Below, piece by piece: positions 21,260-34,157 of a DNA stretch of 64,000 nt. The stretch is taken from positions 186,729,556 to 186,793,555 of the forward strand of contig NC_071389.1 in NCBI RefSeq assembly GCF_022682495.2. The letters run 5' to 3'. This DNA is from Desmodus rotundus. Lineage: Eukaryota > Chordata > Mammalia > Chiroptera > Phyllostomidae. The notes under the pieces are model-generated. The model was not told the DNA's origin. It saw nothing but the letters and a program-made list of their open reading frames with translations, and searched no databases. The first letter of the stretch is position 1, and each line of letters begins with the position of its first letter. The position numbers and the translations under genes are program-made.

Positions 21260-23590
21260 GTGAAGAGTACAGAATTCCCCCACAAACCCCTGCCAACCCA
21301 CAGTTACAGCCTTCCCAAATAACCCCATCTCCCACCAGAGGGGTACCTTTGCTATAACTGGTGAACCTACATCGATACATTGTCATCACCTACAGTCCAT
21401 AGTTTACATTATTAGGGTTCATTCTCGGTGTTGTGTGTTCTATGGACTTGGACAAATGTATAATGACATGTATCCACTATTGTGGTATCATACAGAACAG
21501 TTTCATTGTCCTAAAAAATCCTCATTACTTTGAAAATGAAAATATTATTTGGAATTACCTATGGGGAAGCATCCTAAGTTTTTCGGTACCAGGTATTCAG
21601 GGATTTTGGCTTAACCACCCGGGACATTTGTCTGCCTGCTTGCATTATCACTCAGGTTCTGTTAACATCGAGCATCTACCATATCAAAGGCACATTATTA
21701 TAGTTATTAAGGAGATTAAGGTGCAGTGAGGTTGTCACTGAGTACCAAGTGTTGGGGCTAGGACCAAATCCAGAGCTGTGACTCCTACAGCCAGCCTTTT
21801 CCAAGAGGACAATGGAATCATCAACAATTATTACGTGATTATGAATTCATTTGTCAGCTTTTCTGGGGTCATAGAATACAAGACACTGAGGAGTGAAATT
21901 CCTAAGCTGGTAAGTTGAGAAAAATGGGTAAAATGTTTGGGTTGTTGCTTCAAAAGGGCAGGTCCTAGTTGAATTCTGTGCATCTAAGACTAGGGGCCAA
22001 AGGGTGGGTAGTGGGTATCAGGAGTAGAAGCATAATAGAGAGAGAGGGCTGTCTGCCACACCCAGTCTTTGGTTGGAGTTTGAGATTAGCTCTCCAGCAC
22101 TCACACACAACTCCTGAGGAGGAGCACTGAATGCCCAAGAAGCCTTCCACTGGGCAGTGAGGCTGTGGGGTGAGGGCTTACAGTATGATTAAGGCAGCTG
22201 AGAGGTGTGTTTTCTTGGGACTCAACTCTTAGTGTCCTTTGCTTCTGCTTGGTGCAGTGAGACAGACTCCAGGCTGTCTTCTGTTTGGAAAGAAAGATCT
22301 GCTCTCTGCTCCCCAAGGGGGACGGTCAAAGTGGGACTCAAAGGAAAGATGGCTTTGGCTGCTCCGAGGATGGGTAAGAGAAGTCCTCAGGGTTCACACC
22401 TGTAGATGTCCGGGTCTGGTGTGAGAGCTCCACCACGACATACAGAGTTATCTGAGCCTCCCGCAGCAGCAGGAAGCAGAGAAGGCCTCAGGACTCGGAG
22501 TCCTGGGTTCCAGCTCTCCTGCTCCTCAGGCTAAATTAGCACGACTGATAGGAATGCCCCAAAGACCCATTTCACCTTCTTGAATAAGCCTTTTGCTCAG
22601 GGTCAGCCCAGAGTAGCTAGTTCTGGGTACCACCCAGACACATGATTTAAGGCGCAGAGTGATGTATTTAGAGTTGGCCGGTGATTTGACAGTCGCTAAC
22701 GTAACCTTTAACACGTGTATTAAAATGAATACTGAGCTCAGTTCAGTCTGTCATTTCCTCTTAATACTTGAAAAGCCACAGTTGTGTTTGAAAGTTCCCT
22801 CAAAAGGCTCTAGTGGGTGAATTTATTCTTCCGCTTGACCGCACTTGGAACCCTTAAGTAAGAGCCACCTTGTCATTGAGACTGGGAAAATCCCGGGTCT
22901 CTCTGGCCAAGAGAAGAAGCAAAGGTATGTTCTGAGGCTTATTAAATAATTACCTAGTTGTTGACATGCGGTGGAGAGAGGAAAAAAGCTGAGGTGCTGG
23001 CAAGTATGAAGAGAGATTAGTAAGAATTTGGGGTCATGTGGCTTATAAATGAGGTAGAACATTCCAATGTTCCCTGACCTTTGGTTCAGGTCGAACCGGG
23101 GGTGTTCTTCTGACTCAGTTAACCAGGCCTTGGCAGGTTTGCCATCGTTTTGGCTGCCTAAATGGCTGCAGTCAACTGAGACCCGGTTAATCCTGAAGAT
23201 AGAAGTTGTCAGTTGTTGGAAGCAGACACACCAGTTGAGTTGGAGGGGAGAAAATGGGGAGTGAGGAAACCCAGAATTAATTGGCCATGTTGACTTTCAA
23301 CCTGAAGTTGGTCCGATGGCAGAATAGGGCAGGTTTCCTAAGATAATAAATTATTCTAAGACTGATGCAATTCATAGCTTCACAGGGAGGGGGGGTGGCG
23401 GGGAGGATGTTCTCAATTCCGTGATACCATCTATCGGTATTCCCAAAATGTCAGCCATTTGTGAGTCTTTGTTGGATTTTTTGCCATACTATGTACTGCA
23501 GTTTACTTAACATTTTTCAATGACTCAGTTTTAAACTTAAATATTTTTAAAGAAAAATCTTTTCTATCACTGGCCCTTCTCCTGGACTGC
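21260..23590. other. Intergenic, little recognisable
   Basis: About 2.3 kb with one weak MIR-like relic (about 21655-21800) and no coding signal. A G-rich run (ggggggtggcggggagg) occurs near 23388-23404. Confidence 0.6.
21655..21800 (+). repeat. Probable MIR relic
   Basis: gagcatctaccatatcaaag, ttattaaggagattaaggtg, ctaggaccaaatccagagct and tgactcctacagcc fit the order of MIR. Confidence 0.45.
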
Positions 23591-23599
23591 TTAGCTTGT

Positions 23600-24110
23600 G
23601 GAATGGTATTACCACCCCCTGGGTCACCCAGGGCAGAAACTTGAGAGTCCTGTCCTGGACTCCCTACCCCCACGGCATGTTTTATAAACTTCATCTCCTA
23701 TGTACAGGGTGGACAGATAATTCTCCTCCAAACCCGGGGAATGAAAGCGGCACTACTCAGACATGTGCCTGGGGTAAACTGAGTTTATCTAGAGCAAATG
23801 GAGATGTGTGGCCAGCCCATCTATACGGCCTTGAATCCTCTTCCTCTCCGTTTCCACTGTCACTATCTTCGGCCTTCGTAATTTGCACAGATGAGTGCAG
23901 GAGCTCACTATTGTTTTCCTTGATCTCAGTCCTGGTCCTTTCCAATACATCTTACACACTTCACATACGTATTTCACACATCACCCTCTTACTTAAAATC
24001 TTTCAGTGGCTCCCCATAGCTTCATGATAAATTTTAGATTCATTAGTGTGGCTTATGAGGCTTTTCACAGACGTAATTCCTTTTCATCCTTCCAGCCTGT
24101 GAGCTCATTC
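23600..24110 (+). repeat. L2 LINE relic
   Basis: The segment contains cctgtcctggactccctacc, cacatcaccctcttacttaa, aatctttcagtggctcccca, ttgtggcttatgagg-like text and cctgtgagctcattc. This is the order of the L2 3' ORF region. Confidence 0.7.
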
Positions 24111-24284
24111 ATGCATTTAATCACTCATTCATTCAACACTTACTGAGAGCTACTCTGGGTTGACACAATGCTGGGCTCTGGAATATAACAATAATATGTG
24201 TTCCTGCCTTCCAGGTGGTTACAGTGGAGTGGAGAAACAGCCAAGGCCACTACAGGAGATGTGTCATGGTGAAGCACCGCACTC

Positions 24285-24455
24285 TGATGTCGCTACTCAA
24301 AGTGTGGTCCAGGGACCAGTGGCATGAGCATCACCTGGGAGCTTGGTAGAAATGCAGAAGCCTAGGGCCCAGCCCCAGACTCACTAAATCTGAACCTGCA
24401 TTTTAACAAGATGCCTAGGTGATAGGAGTGCACATTAGTTTGCAAAGCCCTGGTC
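24285..24455 (+). mobile_element. MER5-type hAT-Charlie MITE relic
   Basis: ctactcaaagtgtggtccag, gagcatcacctgggagcttg, cccagccccagactcactaa, gcattttaacaagatgccta and aggtgataggagtgcacatt follow the MER5A-type non-autonomous hAT element. Confidence 0.75.
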
Positions 24456-24781
24456 TCTGGGATCAGGCTAGTCGAAGCACTTAGTTCAGATCCTCAGGGA
24501 TGGTCGTGCCTGGAGGGAGACTTGCATGGAGTTTGCTCAATGAAAGGGAGGTGGGAAAAGGCACGTAGAGTGAAGGGAGCTTCATGCGCTGTGGCACAAA
24601 GGCAAGAGACAGTATGTGCTGTTTGGTGGGAATTACGAGTTGTTCCCTATTTGGGGAGCACAGGATGGGGAGTCAGGTGGGGGCCTCACCTGACTCAGAG
24701 ATACGCTTATACAAGGAAAACATTTGACCAATTTCAGCACCTCCACTTCTTCTGTGAGCCCAATCTGGAAACGCAGTGATT

Positions 24782-25036
24782 TAGAACAAATACTTTTATG
24801 CACAGAGACAGACAGCAGGATAGTGGGCACCAGGGGCTGCAGGGAGCGGAGACTGGGGAATTGCTTCATGGAGGCAGAGTTTCTGTTTGGAGTGATGAAA
24901 AGTTTCTGGAAATGGGTAGTGGTGATGGTTGCAACGTTGCAACTGTACTTAATCCCATTGAATTAAACACTTTAAACTGGTGAAAGTGGTCATTATTATG
25001 TTATATATGCTTTACCACAATTAAACAAAAAAGAAT
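24782..25036 (+). mobile_element. L1M-type 3' UTR fragment
   Basis: gcacagagacagacagcagg, caccaggggctgcagggagc, gtggtgatggttgcaacg and atatatgctttaccacaatt, followed by an A-rich tail, are the classic end of an old mammalian L1. Confidence 0.85.
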
Positions 25037-25137
25037 GAGTACTTTGGAGTCAAAGAAGACTTGATTTTCAAGGTGCAGCGTTGCCACTTCTTGCAGACCA
25101 GGGCTTTGCAAACTCGTGTGCACTTCAGTCACCCAGG

Positions 25138-25345
25138 CAAGTCAGGTAACTTCTTGGAAGCTCAGTGTTTTTATCTGTAAAATGGGAATAGTGGTGGCAC
25201 CTGCCTCACAGAATTGTCTCGAGGACTCACTGGCGCATGCCCGTAAGGGACCTGGGAGCTTGATGGGTTATTCTTATGCTCGTGGGAGCCAGAAAGGCTA
25301 CAAAGCCTGGCACAGCCAGGGCTCCGCACTGCAGCTGTTATCATC
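25138..25345 (-). repeat. MIR SINE relic (antisense)
   Basis: aagtcaggtaacttcttgga, gtttttatctgtaaaatggg, ggcacctgcctcacagaatt and the following text are the complement of MIR. Confidence 0.8.
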
Positions 25346-25372
25346 CCTTCCACCTCCTCGTTGAGTGCAGGC

Positions 25373-25520
25373 AGTGGTTTCCAACTCTGGCTGCACATTA
25401 GAATCCCGTGGAGAGCTTGTAAAACCCCACTTCCCGGAGCAATTAAATCATTTCAGGAAATGGGGCAGAAGTGTCATAATTCTAGGTGATTCCAATGTGC
25501 AGCCAAGGCTGAGGGACTCT
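25373..25520 (+). mobile_element. MER5-type hAT MITE relic
   Basis: tggtttccaactctggctgc and acattagaatcccgtggaga at the left mirror gtgattccaatgtgcagcca and aggctgagggactctg at the right, as in MER5-type elements with CAGTGGTTCTCAA ends. Confidence 0.65.
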
Positions 25521-25531
25521 GTCCTGTACTA

Positions 25532-25620
25532 GTGGTTCACAAATCTTAGTGAGAATCAGAATCACCTGGGGGGCTTGTTAGAGCAATTCCTGGGTCCTCT
25601 CCGGAGTTTCAAGTTCAGTA
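25532..25620 (+). mobile_element. MER5-type hAT MITE fragment
   Basis: agtggttcacaaatcttagt and gagaatcagaatcacctggg are the left end of a MER5-type element. The right half is missing. Confidence 0.65.
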
Positions 25621-26004
25621 GATAAAGAACAGCATCCTCCCCACCCCACCCCCCATTCCATCTTCTATCTGGTGGCTCTTCCTTTCCTTTGCCATCTGCA
25701 TTGTTCTACCCGCTACCTTACCTCTTCCGGCCCCATTGCTCTACTGCAGTATTTCTTGAAAACATTTGCCAACAGCCTTCTTCAGGCCGATGGTCTCAAA
25801 ATTGTCCAGGCTATTCTGTCTTCAGACAGTTTACCATGTCTCAAAATTCTTCTCCTTTGAATTCAGAGCCTCTGCTCTTCAGGTTTTCCTCATTTCTTCC
25901 TTCTCCCTCCTGCACTTGGAAGTGGGGGGATTGTCATGTGGGGGGATTGACCATTTCTTTGGGCCCTGTATTTATCCCTTAAAAAAGAACACAGTCTTAG
26001 GAGT

Positions 26005-26170
26005 GAGACAGACGTGGTTTCGTATCTTGTACTTGGGCAATTCAGTCAACCTCTGAATCTCATTTTCCTTACTGGTGAGTCACAGGTGGTGATAATGAGG
26101 CCCCTATGAGAATAATAATGCATCCCTGATACATAATACTCAACTATTAGCTACTATAGTGTTTCACCTT
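26005..26170 (-). repeat. MIR SINE relic (antisense)
   Basis: tggtttcgtatcttgtact, ggcaattcagtcaacctctg, aatctcattttccttactgg and ctcaactattagctactata fit complementary MIR. Confidence 0.7.
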
Positions 26171-27049
26171 TAATAACAAGGTGGAATCTTGACCTTGAGG
26201 AGAACTCCAGGAGTGGTGGGAATAACCCATGGGATGCTGAGGGCAGGACCAGGGACATCAAAAGCACAGCACAGAGCAATAAAGCCAGGATTTAACAAGA
26301 GGCAAGGAAATGGTCTCATCTGAGGATTTTCTAGGAGGCCTGGGCAGGCAGGGAGGACCGAGGGGGTCTGACAAAGGAAACTGACCAAGAGATTCCTTGT
26401 AACTGCATTAAAATGTGAGCCCAGAGGCCAGTCCGTGCACAGGGAGGATATTATTAACATATGGACTATGGAATGGCCCCAGAGGAAACCCACTAGGGGA
26501 TTCAACCCTATCTGTGTGAAATTCAGTCCCTTTGGCAAGAAACAAAGTGCTAAAGAACCTGCTACAATTTGCCCCATTTATTATAGTCGTGTGCAAAACA
26601 TGACCGCAAGTGTTACACAGAGCTCTTGTTACAAGATAAGGTCTCTGCGTGCTGTTTCCCTGTTTATTCAGCAGGATGGCTCACATGTTGAAATTTGAAA
26701 CTCCTTGGGTGAAGAATCCCTCTGCAGGCTGTACCAGATGTTGCTTGTGAAGCTTCCCGAGCCCAGAGAGATGAGTTAATCCTTGAAGGAAATTATTCTG
26801 AACTTGCATCAAGCTCAGAGGCTTTGATCCAACAGGCCGCGGCAATAAAAAACAAGGCTAGGAGAAGAGCTGTGGGTGGTAGTCCTGTCTCCGAGAAAGG
26901 ACAGGGACACTGGCCAACGGCTGCATTCCAGAAGGCCTCCAGATGCACAGAGCCTTGAGCAGAGGGCCTCACTGAGTGCGATGTTGTGAAAACCCTGCAC
27001 TTTAGACACATGCAGCCACAAACAAGAACTTCCTCCCCCTTTAAAGATC

Positions 27050-27400
27050 CTACAAAAATATTGCCTCTTCCAAGATTCTTCCCCTGAATGTTCCAGGCCT
27101 CACGGAACCCATTACCTTCTACCTTCTTTAACTTTCATCGATCATGGCACAATGCTTGCCACTTGTTACATATGTGTATGTATAAACTCACATATCTCAT
27201 ATCCGTAGCTATCTGTCTTTAGTTATGTGGTAAGTTCCTATGGTCCTAAACCAAGTATGTATATGTTTATCTCTGAATGCATAACTCTCTAAGAAGCGTC
27301 ATGTGAGTCATCTTTGCACCCCTGGAATCTAGCATAGTCCCTAGCACGTAGCAGACACTCGAGAAGCAAACAGGTGCTTATGGAATGAATGAACTCACTG
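27050..27400 (+). repeat. L2 LINE 3' end
   Basis: ttcttcccctgaatgttcca through tggaatctagcatagtccct, agcacgtagcagacactcga and gtgcttatggaatgaatgaa matches the L2 terminus. A GTATGTATA-rich stretch interrupts its centre. Confidence 0.75.
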
Positions 27401-28499
27401 GCTGATGTCTGAAGAGAGTTGGCATGAAAACAATAAAGGAAGATGTAACGGGCACTCTTGTTTTGTTTGCACAGCCCCTCTCCCTCCTATGCCCAGAAGT
27501 TTCCTCTCCCTTGACCCCAGCTTCGGGGTGCCCCCAGGGGGCCACCATGTTGTTGCATCGCTGCTGGGCTTGACCTAACTTGAACTGCTTCGGTGAGTCT
27601 TTTGCTGGGGTTTTTTGTCTTGGAAGCAGAGAGAATGTTGAGATAGTGGCTTTCCAGTGGTCAAAGCTAGGTAGGTATACTGGTAAATTTGGGAGCTGTT
27701 GAACCCATATTCTTCACCTGTTGGAGAAGCTGACCACTAGCTAGAATGAAGAATGAAAGTAATGAAGGGAGTGATGGGAGGCACTAAGAGAAGAGGAATT
27801 AGAGAGTCCTGCACAGCCCTTACACTCCTGGTTTCAGGCATTCCCACGCCTCAGGCACGTTCTTGTCTTTGGGTTTCAAAGACATCATGTGAACTCTTAT
27901 AATAACCCCTCTTTGGCTTAAATAAGTTTAAGTTAGGTCTCTGGCACTTAGAACCTCACAAGTCCTAAATAAATTGTCTACTTTGTGATAGATACTCAAT
28001 ACAAAAAAAAAGGATAAATAAAATCGCATTATGCCAAGTTATGAAGCCTGGTGACTAATTTTGCATAACATCCCACCCTTATTTGTGCTTTTAATAAACA
28101 GCTCTTTGACACCCGCCCCAGAGCTAGCACAGTGCTGATTATAGAGAAAGCACAAGGTATGCATGGGTGTTTCTTGTAGGTCAATTCTTCATTTTCAATG
28201 ACTTTTTATCCATGTGTGCATTTGTTGAAAAACTCAGGTGCTTGGGGCTGCAAGGCCATCTTGTGCAGGATGGAAATCATTTGTAAGGACTTTCTAATGT
28301 GCACAGGGAGTGAGTGGTAAGCCCTGCCCAGCAGCCACAGGTGGAACACCAAAGGGTGGTCTAAAGGAGCAGGGGCGATGGGAAAAAGCCTTTGAAGAGC
28401 TCCACGGTGGAGAAGATGGTTATAGAGACTTAATGGTGTCCACATTTTCTGAACTTCACATCTGGGCACATGGTCCAGCACACATGAGGAAACCGATGG

Positions 28500-28870
28500 G
28501 CACCGTGGGACAGCTTATTTGATGTTGCGTGACCAGCATCTCTGTTCACCGTATTGCAGAGCTCATCTTTAGCATCATCCTTTTCTCTAGACAGGCTGGT
28601 CTACTTACTGCCACCCAGATGGACTCTGTGGGTTTTGTCCTTGGCATATTTGCTCACAAACGCCTGGTGCCGGTTATCTCTCCCTGCCTTACTTCATCCC
28701 CTTCCTTTCATACTAAGCCCAGCCTCCATGTCCAGCTTATCCTGCCTCCTCCAGAGATGACTGCTTTGACTAATCTGCCACCCTCGGAATTTCCTCACCC
28801 ATTTGAAGAATGGCAAGTACATGCGGTATAACCTCACACCCACACTCCCGATTTCCATGAAAAACATCAC
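28500..28870. other. Intergenic, nothing recognised
   Basis: An overlapping-frame region with no family resemblance. It may be an older, more decayed part of the adjacent L2. Confidence 0.4.
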
Positions 28871-29112
28871 TAATTGACCTTGTTGCTCTTTCCCATCAAC
28901 ACTGGCCGGAAGTTCATAATTCTTCTCAACATAGCCCTCAAGGTGGCCACCAAGTGCTCGTTGGAGTTGGCAAGTGACGTGGACCTTGTTGCTCTCTTTG
29001 ATCCATTTCCTTTATTGTTATTTGAAGTTTCCAGGTGTGTGTATCTTCTTTCTCTAGCAGGGCTCTTAAGTCTTTGAGGGCAGGGACCACAATCATAATG
29101 ACGAATGTCAAG
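28870..29112 (+). repeat. L2 LINE relic
   Basis: A cysteine/leucine-rich L2-like track ends in the diagnostic ctcttaagtctttgagggca and gggaccacaatcat. Confidence 0.6.
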
Positions 29113-29114
29113 AA

Positions 29115-29945
29115 TCCTAGCAACAGCAACAATACTAGCAGCAGCAAATAGTTCTTGAATACTTGCCTATGCTGGTGCTGTGCTGACCATTTTGCATGTA
29201 CTTACTAATTTAATCCTCAGCCCAGTTCTTTGAAGAAGATATTAGTGTTATTTCTATTTAACAGATAGTAAGTCTGAGTTTTTTACTTATTAATTTGATT
29301 TTTATAAATAAAATTTTATATATTTAAGGGTTAAACAGGATTTGATACACATATACATAGTGAAATGATTACTGTATTCAAGCTAATTAACGTATCTTCT
29401 CTTGTAGTTACTTCTTTTGTTGTGATGAGAGCACCATAGACTTATTCTCTTAGCACATTTCCAGTATTTGATACAGTATTAGTAATTACAGTCATGATGT
29501 GGTACGTTAGATCCTGAGGCTTATTCATCCTACATAGTTGCAACTTTGTATCTTTTCACCAGCATTTCCCCACCTCCCTACCGCCCTGTAACCACCATTC
29601 TGCCGTTTGCTTCTATGTACTCAACTTTTTAAGATCCACACGTAAGTGAGGTTTTGCAGGTTTTTTTCTTTCTGTGTCTGGCTTATTTCACTTAGTATAA
29701 TATTTTCCAGGTTCATCCATGTTGTTGCAAGTGGCAGGATCTCTTTCTTTTTTGAGGCTGAATAATATTTTATATATAAATTTGTTAATCCATTGATCTG
29801 TCAATGGACAGGTAAGTTGTCCCCTTATCTTGAATCTTAAATATGACAAATAACTTGTCCAACTATACCCAGCCAGGTGTGGCAGACCCAGAACTTGACC
29901 TCCAACCCTTTGCTCTTAGCCAAAGTGCTATGTTAACTTGCCCTT
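29115..29945 (+). repeat. MIR relic split by an L1 (29115-29275 + 29840-29945)
   Basis: The left piece (tgctgaccattttgcatgta, ctaatttaatcctcagccca, tctatttaacagatagtaag) is the MIR core. The right piece (aaataacttgtccaactata, ccagccaggtgtggcagacc, gctcttagccaaagtgctat) is its 3' part. Read together they make one MIR in a single orientation. Confidence 0.75.
29285..29812 (-). mobile_element. L1M-type fragment inserted in MIR
   Basis: On the + strand ttgttgtgatgagagcacc, acctccctaccgccctgtaa, tggcttatttcacttagtat and aggttcatccatgttgttgc are the antisense of an old L1 end. The element interrupts the MIR described above. Confidence 0.8.
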
Positions 29946-29949
29946 CAAT

Positions 29950-32900
29950 GTGTCATTCAACTAGCACCGAGCTGTGTGCATAAGTATTTGTTGATTAAGG
30001 CCTTTTATAAAACCATAAAGTCTTCAGAAGAGACAGAGGGAAATTGAATTAAAAATACCAGAAGCAAATTCTTCTCCAAAGAGTTAGAACATTCTTAAAA
30101 GGGGTCTACCTCACTTTCCCAATATCCGTGGCTGAAAGCTATGCCATTTCCCATTCCCCAAGAGAACACACCTTATGGAGACAGAAATATTAAAGACCAA
30201 CTGTAAGGGGCCCTCTGGTGAAGGAGCAGCTCTGGGAGCGTGGGAGCCTCCTGATGGGTCCTCCCAGTGGCTCCACTACCCTCTAGTCACTGGCACCCCC
30301 CTGAGACTCAGTTTCCAGATTGTAGAATGATTCATCTTCATTCTATTAGCACTTCCCAGTGTCTTCACTCCTGGCTCTGCAAGGAGTTTATATAAAAAGT
30401 GGTTCTATTGTCAAGTGCTATTGGGAAGTTGCATTTCCCCTTGGGAGACATCTAACCTATATATATTAAAGGCTCAGAAAAGGCCGTCAGGAAAGAGTCT
30501 GATCATTTAACATTTACTTAATGCTTGTTTAACCCCTCATTTCCTACCCCTTCAGTTTCATACAATAACTGCTAATATCTCTCAGAGCTAATACCTATAC
30601 TTAGGCTTGAACAAAGCAGTTGGCTAAATATTTCCTAAAGATCATTTCTAACATTCTGTATTTAATAATAACTCTATGAAGTAATAGTGTAATGACTATA
30701 AACTGCTTCTATTGAATGAAAGGTGGAATCACTATTTTGAATTTCTGAGATTGCCTCATCAGAAAATTTGAGAGGGTGCAAAGTTGACCTTGGGTTTTGC
30801 AGTTTCCTGAAATGGACAATAGGGGGCACCCGTGGATTGTCGAAGGGCCGCCTCTCCCCAAAATGGGCAAGAAAAGGCAAACCCAAGATGTAGCAACCAA
30901 AGCAATTCCTTTTCCAGCTGAATGGAAAGCTACTGAGAGCGAACTCCTCTCCCTTTTGAATCTCTCTCCCTCTTCCTCCTTTGGAGAAAAAAACCGGGAG
31001 AGAATCAGGATGGGGAACACAGCCCTTTTGCCCTTTACCTTTAGAGACAGAAAATGGTCTCTAAAGCAGCTCTTTTCAGCTGCTTGCCACTGGCTGTGTT
31101 CACGTGGGCGCAGCTCCATTTGGCAGGAGAAATCTTACCGGACTAACCACAGAGGCTAGGAGTTAACAAAGGAATTCTTTCCTTCATCGATTCTCTCCTT
31201 TTGAAGGAAAAAGTTTTTACAGGTGAAGAAAAGAACAAATTATATTAGGATATGTTCTTTTTTAAAAAAATTCTATATGTTTATATTCATTCCACACCAT
31301 ATTTCAAAAAGAATATGAGGTACCTTAAAATGTATAAACAAGAGACTGTAAATAAGTTTTTCCATAATGCAAAGAAAACTAAAGGCCGAAAAGTAAAATG
31401 GAAGCAGAGACAGGCTGTCTTACCTGAAATTTGTGCCTAGAGACCTGCACCCCTGCTACAATTCCTGTGCGTGACCCCATTTGCTTCTGAACGCCGACCG
31501 ACAAAGTGGAAGGGCTAGGCATAATAACCCAGTTTTACAGACGAGGCAACTGAGGTGCGAAGAGCTTAAATGATCTTCCCAAGTTAGGATAGGCAGGGAC
31601 CAGATCTAAATTTCCTGATTTCTAGCCCAGCTACAAGTTTCTGGTGCCTGGGATGCCGCGCACAGGGGAAGAGAGACCCAGGGAACGCAGGGATGGCCCA
31701 CTGAATGCTTCTTTTGCCCTGTCTTGAGGGTCAAGTCCCTCTGCTACCTGCTGTCTCCCCAGCGCCCCTGACAGGGCTGGTGCCACCCTCCACTCCTCCA
31801 CCTCACCCTCATTCATACTCGCTTCTTAAATTGCGTAGTCATCTGGTTTACCGGTCCCTCCGGGGCTAATTCTTGGCCAAGTGGCCCGCTGAGGGTATGT
31901 ATATACATTTAGGATTGGATATGTATGTATCTTAAGGAAAATCATAGACCAAAGGTTATAATCATGGGAAATGACATTTTGGTCTCAATCAAATAAAGAT
32001 CCTTCTAATAACAGGCCTGTCTGTCCCCAGAGTGGGCAGGCACACGAGGGGACGCGCTGCTGGGCAGTAGGCCCCCATCTGTGCGGCAGCCCTCCTGCAG
32101 GATCCCTGCCGCCTGTCAGGGACCGGCTGCACAGGGGCCTCCTGGGCCTCTACGATTGGTTTAGATGCCTCTGACTCTGCTTCTGAGTCCTCCAGATTTT
32201 AGGGGACTCTTTTGTTGGGGGGGGGTTCTTACAAACATTTTGCCATGCGTTGACGGAGTAACTATAACATAAATAAATAAATATTGAGTTTAAAACCAGT
32301 TCGGCTCTTTGCATTCGAGATCATATTGCATTTCCCTCTTATTACCAACATAGTTTGGCCCGGAAGCTGTCTCTCATGATAGTAGCTATCTCTCGTGGTA
32401 ATGTCTTCCTCTCCCAATAGCGGCTGCTGGCTGTGATGTGACCCGGCCGGTAGCTGCATGTCGTGTTATTGTCCAGCCCTGTGGCTGCATGTCATGCGAT
32501 TTAGCGGATTCCAAGGGAATATCCGTTGCTGTGCCGCTCTAGCCCTGCCTCACCCTTCTCGGGCAATCTTTCACAAGAGCCTTCTGGGGTTGACATCCTC
32601 CTCAAAAGTGTGGCAGCGTGCGGGAGAATCCCCCAGGCCTACTGCGGTGGGGGAGACCTTCAATACCCTTTAATTTTACCTTAGAGAGAGGCCACCTCGC
32701 CCATGCAGCGCTGCTTCCCAGAACAGCGTGGCTCTTCTATAGTTCTTCACAAAGCTTTTCTTATTAGGTTGGTGTTTAAAGGTTTTCCCTAAAATCATTG
32801 AATTGTATTTTTTTTTTTTCTGTAAAAGTTTAAAGGCTTTTCTCAGTAAATCTGAACACAGGGAAACCTGAACTGATATCAGGCAGCCTTGGACTTTAGT

Positions 32901-33630
32901 CTCTCCTGATGTCATAGGTTGTCCCCACCTGAGCAACAGCAGTGGGGCTGATGGTTTTAGGTGTGGTCACCTTGATTTGGGGAAGACGCGCATGCTGAGA
33001 AATTGGGAGAGGATTGCAGTAGCCAAGATGTAAAACGCTGGGTCTAAGTCATTGTCGAGAGCCGCAGGCCTCAGCCACAAGATGCGTTCCCAAAATGCTG
33101 GCAGCCAGGATTATTCCCTCCAAGCAAGACCCTGAAGAATTCTTCTCTTGGGCAAAGACATTACAACTTCCCCACCTGTGAAGAGGCAGAAAAATGTGCT
33201 GATGGAGCTTCAGTGATGAAACCTGTGGACCACAGGATCAGGATATAAGTTCATTTTAATCTTATTTTCCTCTAGGCTTTGGGTATAAGACACACTGTAA
33301 GACTTGAATGAGGTGGCAGACTGTAAAAGGCTTGGGGGCAAAAGGACTGTACACAACGTTTTCTCACTTAGCACTTCTTTGACGTTTTCCTGTAAGGAAG
33401 CAGGCAGACCTCCCTACTCAAGTCAATTCAACAGATTGGAGTGACTGGTTCTAAGGTGATATTGTCACTTTTTTTCTACATCCTCCCTCATTGTCAACTT
33501 TCCCCTCCCCCCATCGCACCCCTACACATAGCCTCCCACTTAGGAAAGCAATGTTACACGGGCTTAAAATTTTTTTCTTCAAGAGAAAAGTAACAGAGGG
33601 CAGAGGAGTCACGTTGCTCTTATGGGAATT
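29950..33630. other. Intergenic, few recognisable elements
   Basis: Only a MIR relic at about 31505-31630 is identified. Open frames on both strands overlap at about 30709-31159 without any resemblance to a protein family. Positions 32400-32680 are comparatively CpG-rich, with a loose repeat of gctgcatgtcrtg (about 32452-32500). Confidence 0.55.
31505..31630 (+). repeat. MIR SINE relic
   Basis: ataacccagttttacagacg, aggcaactgaggtgcgaaga, gcttaaatgatcttcccaag and gatttctagcccagc follow MIR. Confidence 0.75.
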
Positions 33631-33639
33631 CTCAACAAT

Positions 33640-33790
33640 GCAGGCTCAGAGGAACTTTGAACTTGGAGGATCTTCAGCATCAACTGATCTCATCCTTTCA
33701 TCGTATACATGAGGATACTGGGGTCCCCAGGCCACGCAGGGAGGTACCAGCCTGGCGCATGCCCGAGTTTCTAGCTGCCTTCCCTTTTAT
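33640..33790 (+). repeat. MIR-like relic
   Basis: tgatctcatcctttcatcgt, atacatgaggatactggggt and ccaggccacgcagggag resemble a MIR core. The rest has decayed. Confidence 0.5.
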
Positions 33791-34157
33791 TGACTTGCCC
33801 TGGAGCCCACTCCCAAGCCCTTAGGAGATGTCAGGCGCCTATCTCCCCAGATATAAGACTCACAGGCAATAGTCACTTCCCCCCCTGGCTGCACGCTGCA
33901 TGGAGCATCTGGTTTTTGACATCCCATTCTCGTCCCTTTGAGAACAGTGGAGAAAATGGACTGGGAACAGGGCTACCAGGCCAGCAAGTAAAAGTACCAC
34001 TCACCTTTCTCAGAGAGGACTGCTGGGAAGAACGTGGACACTGGAAATGAAGCAGTTTAAGCTCTTTGGAAAGTTTCTAGGGCCTTAGGGTTCCAGGAAG
34101 TGCTAAAACACAGAGTCACAGAAGAGGAAAAGGTTTCTGAGAAAAGAATGACATGAA

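Noticed and set aside
30455..30480. Helitron-like start (ctatatatattaaaggct)
   Set aside because: It resembles the HeliBat 5' end only superficially. The following characteristic TAATATGCAAAT block and a 3' hairpin with CTAG are missing.
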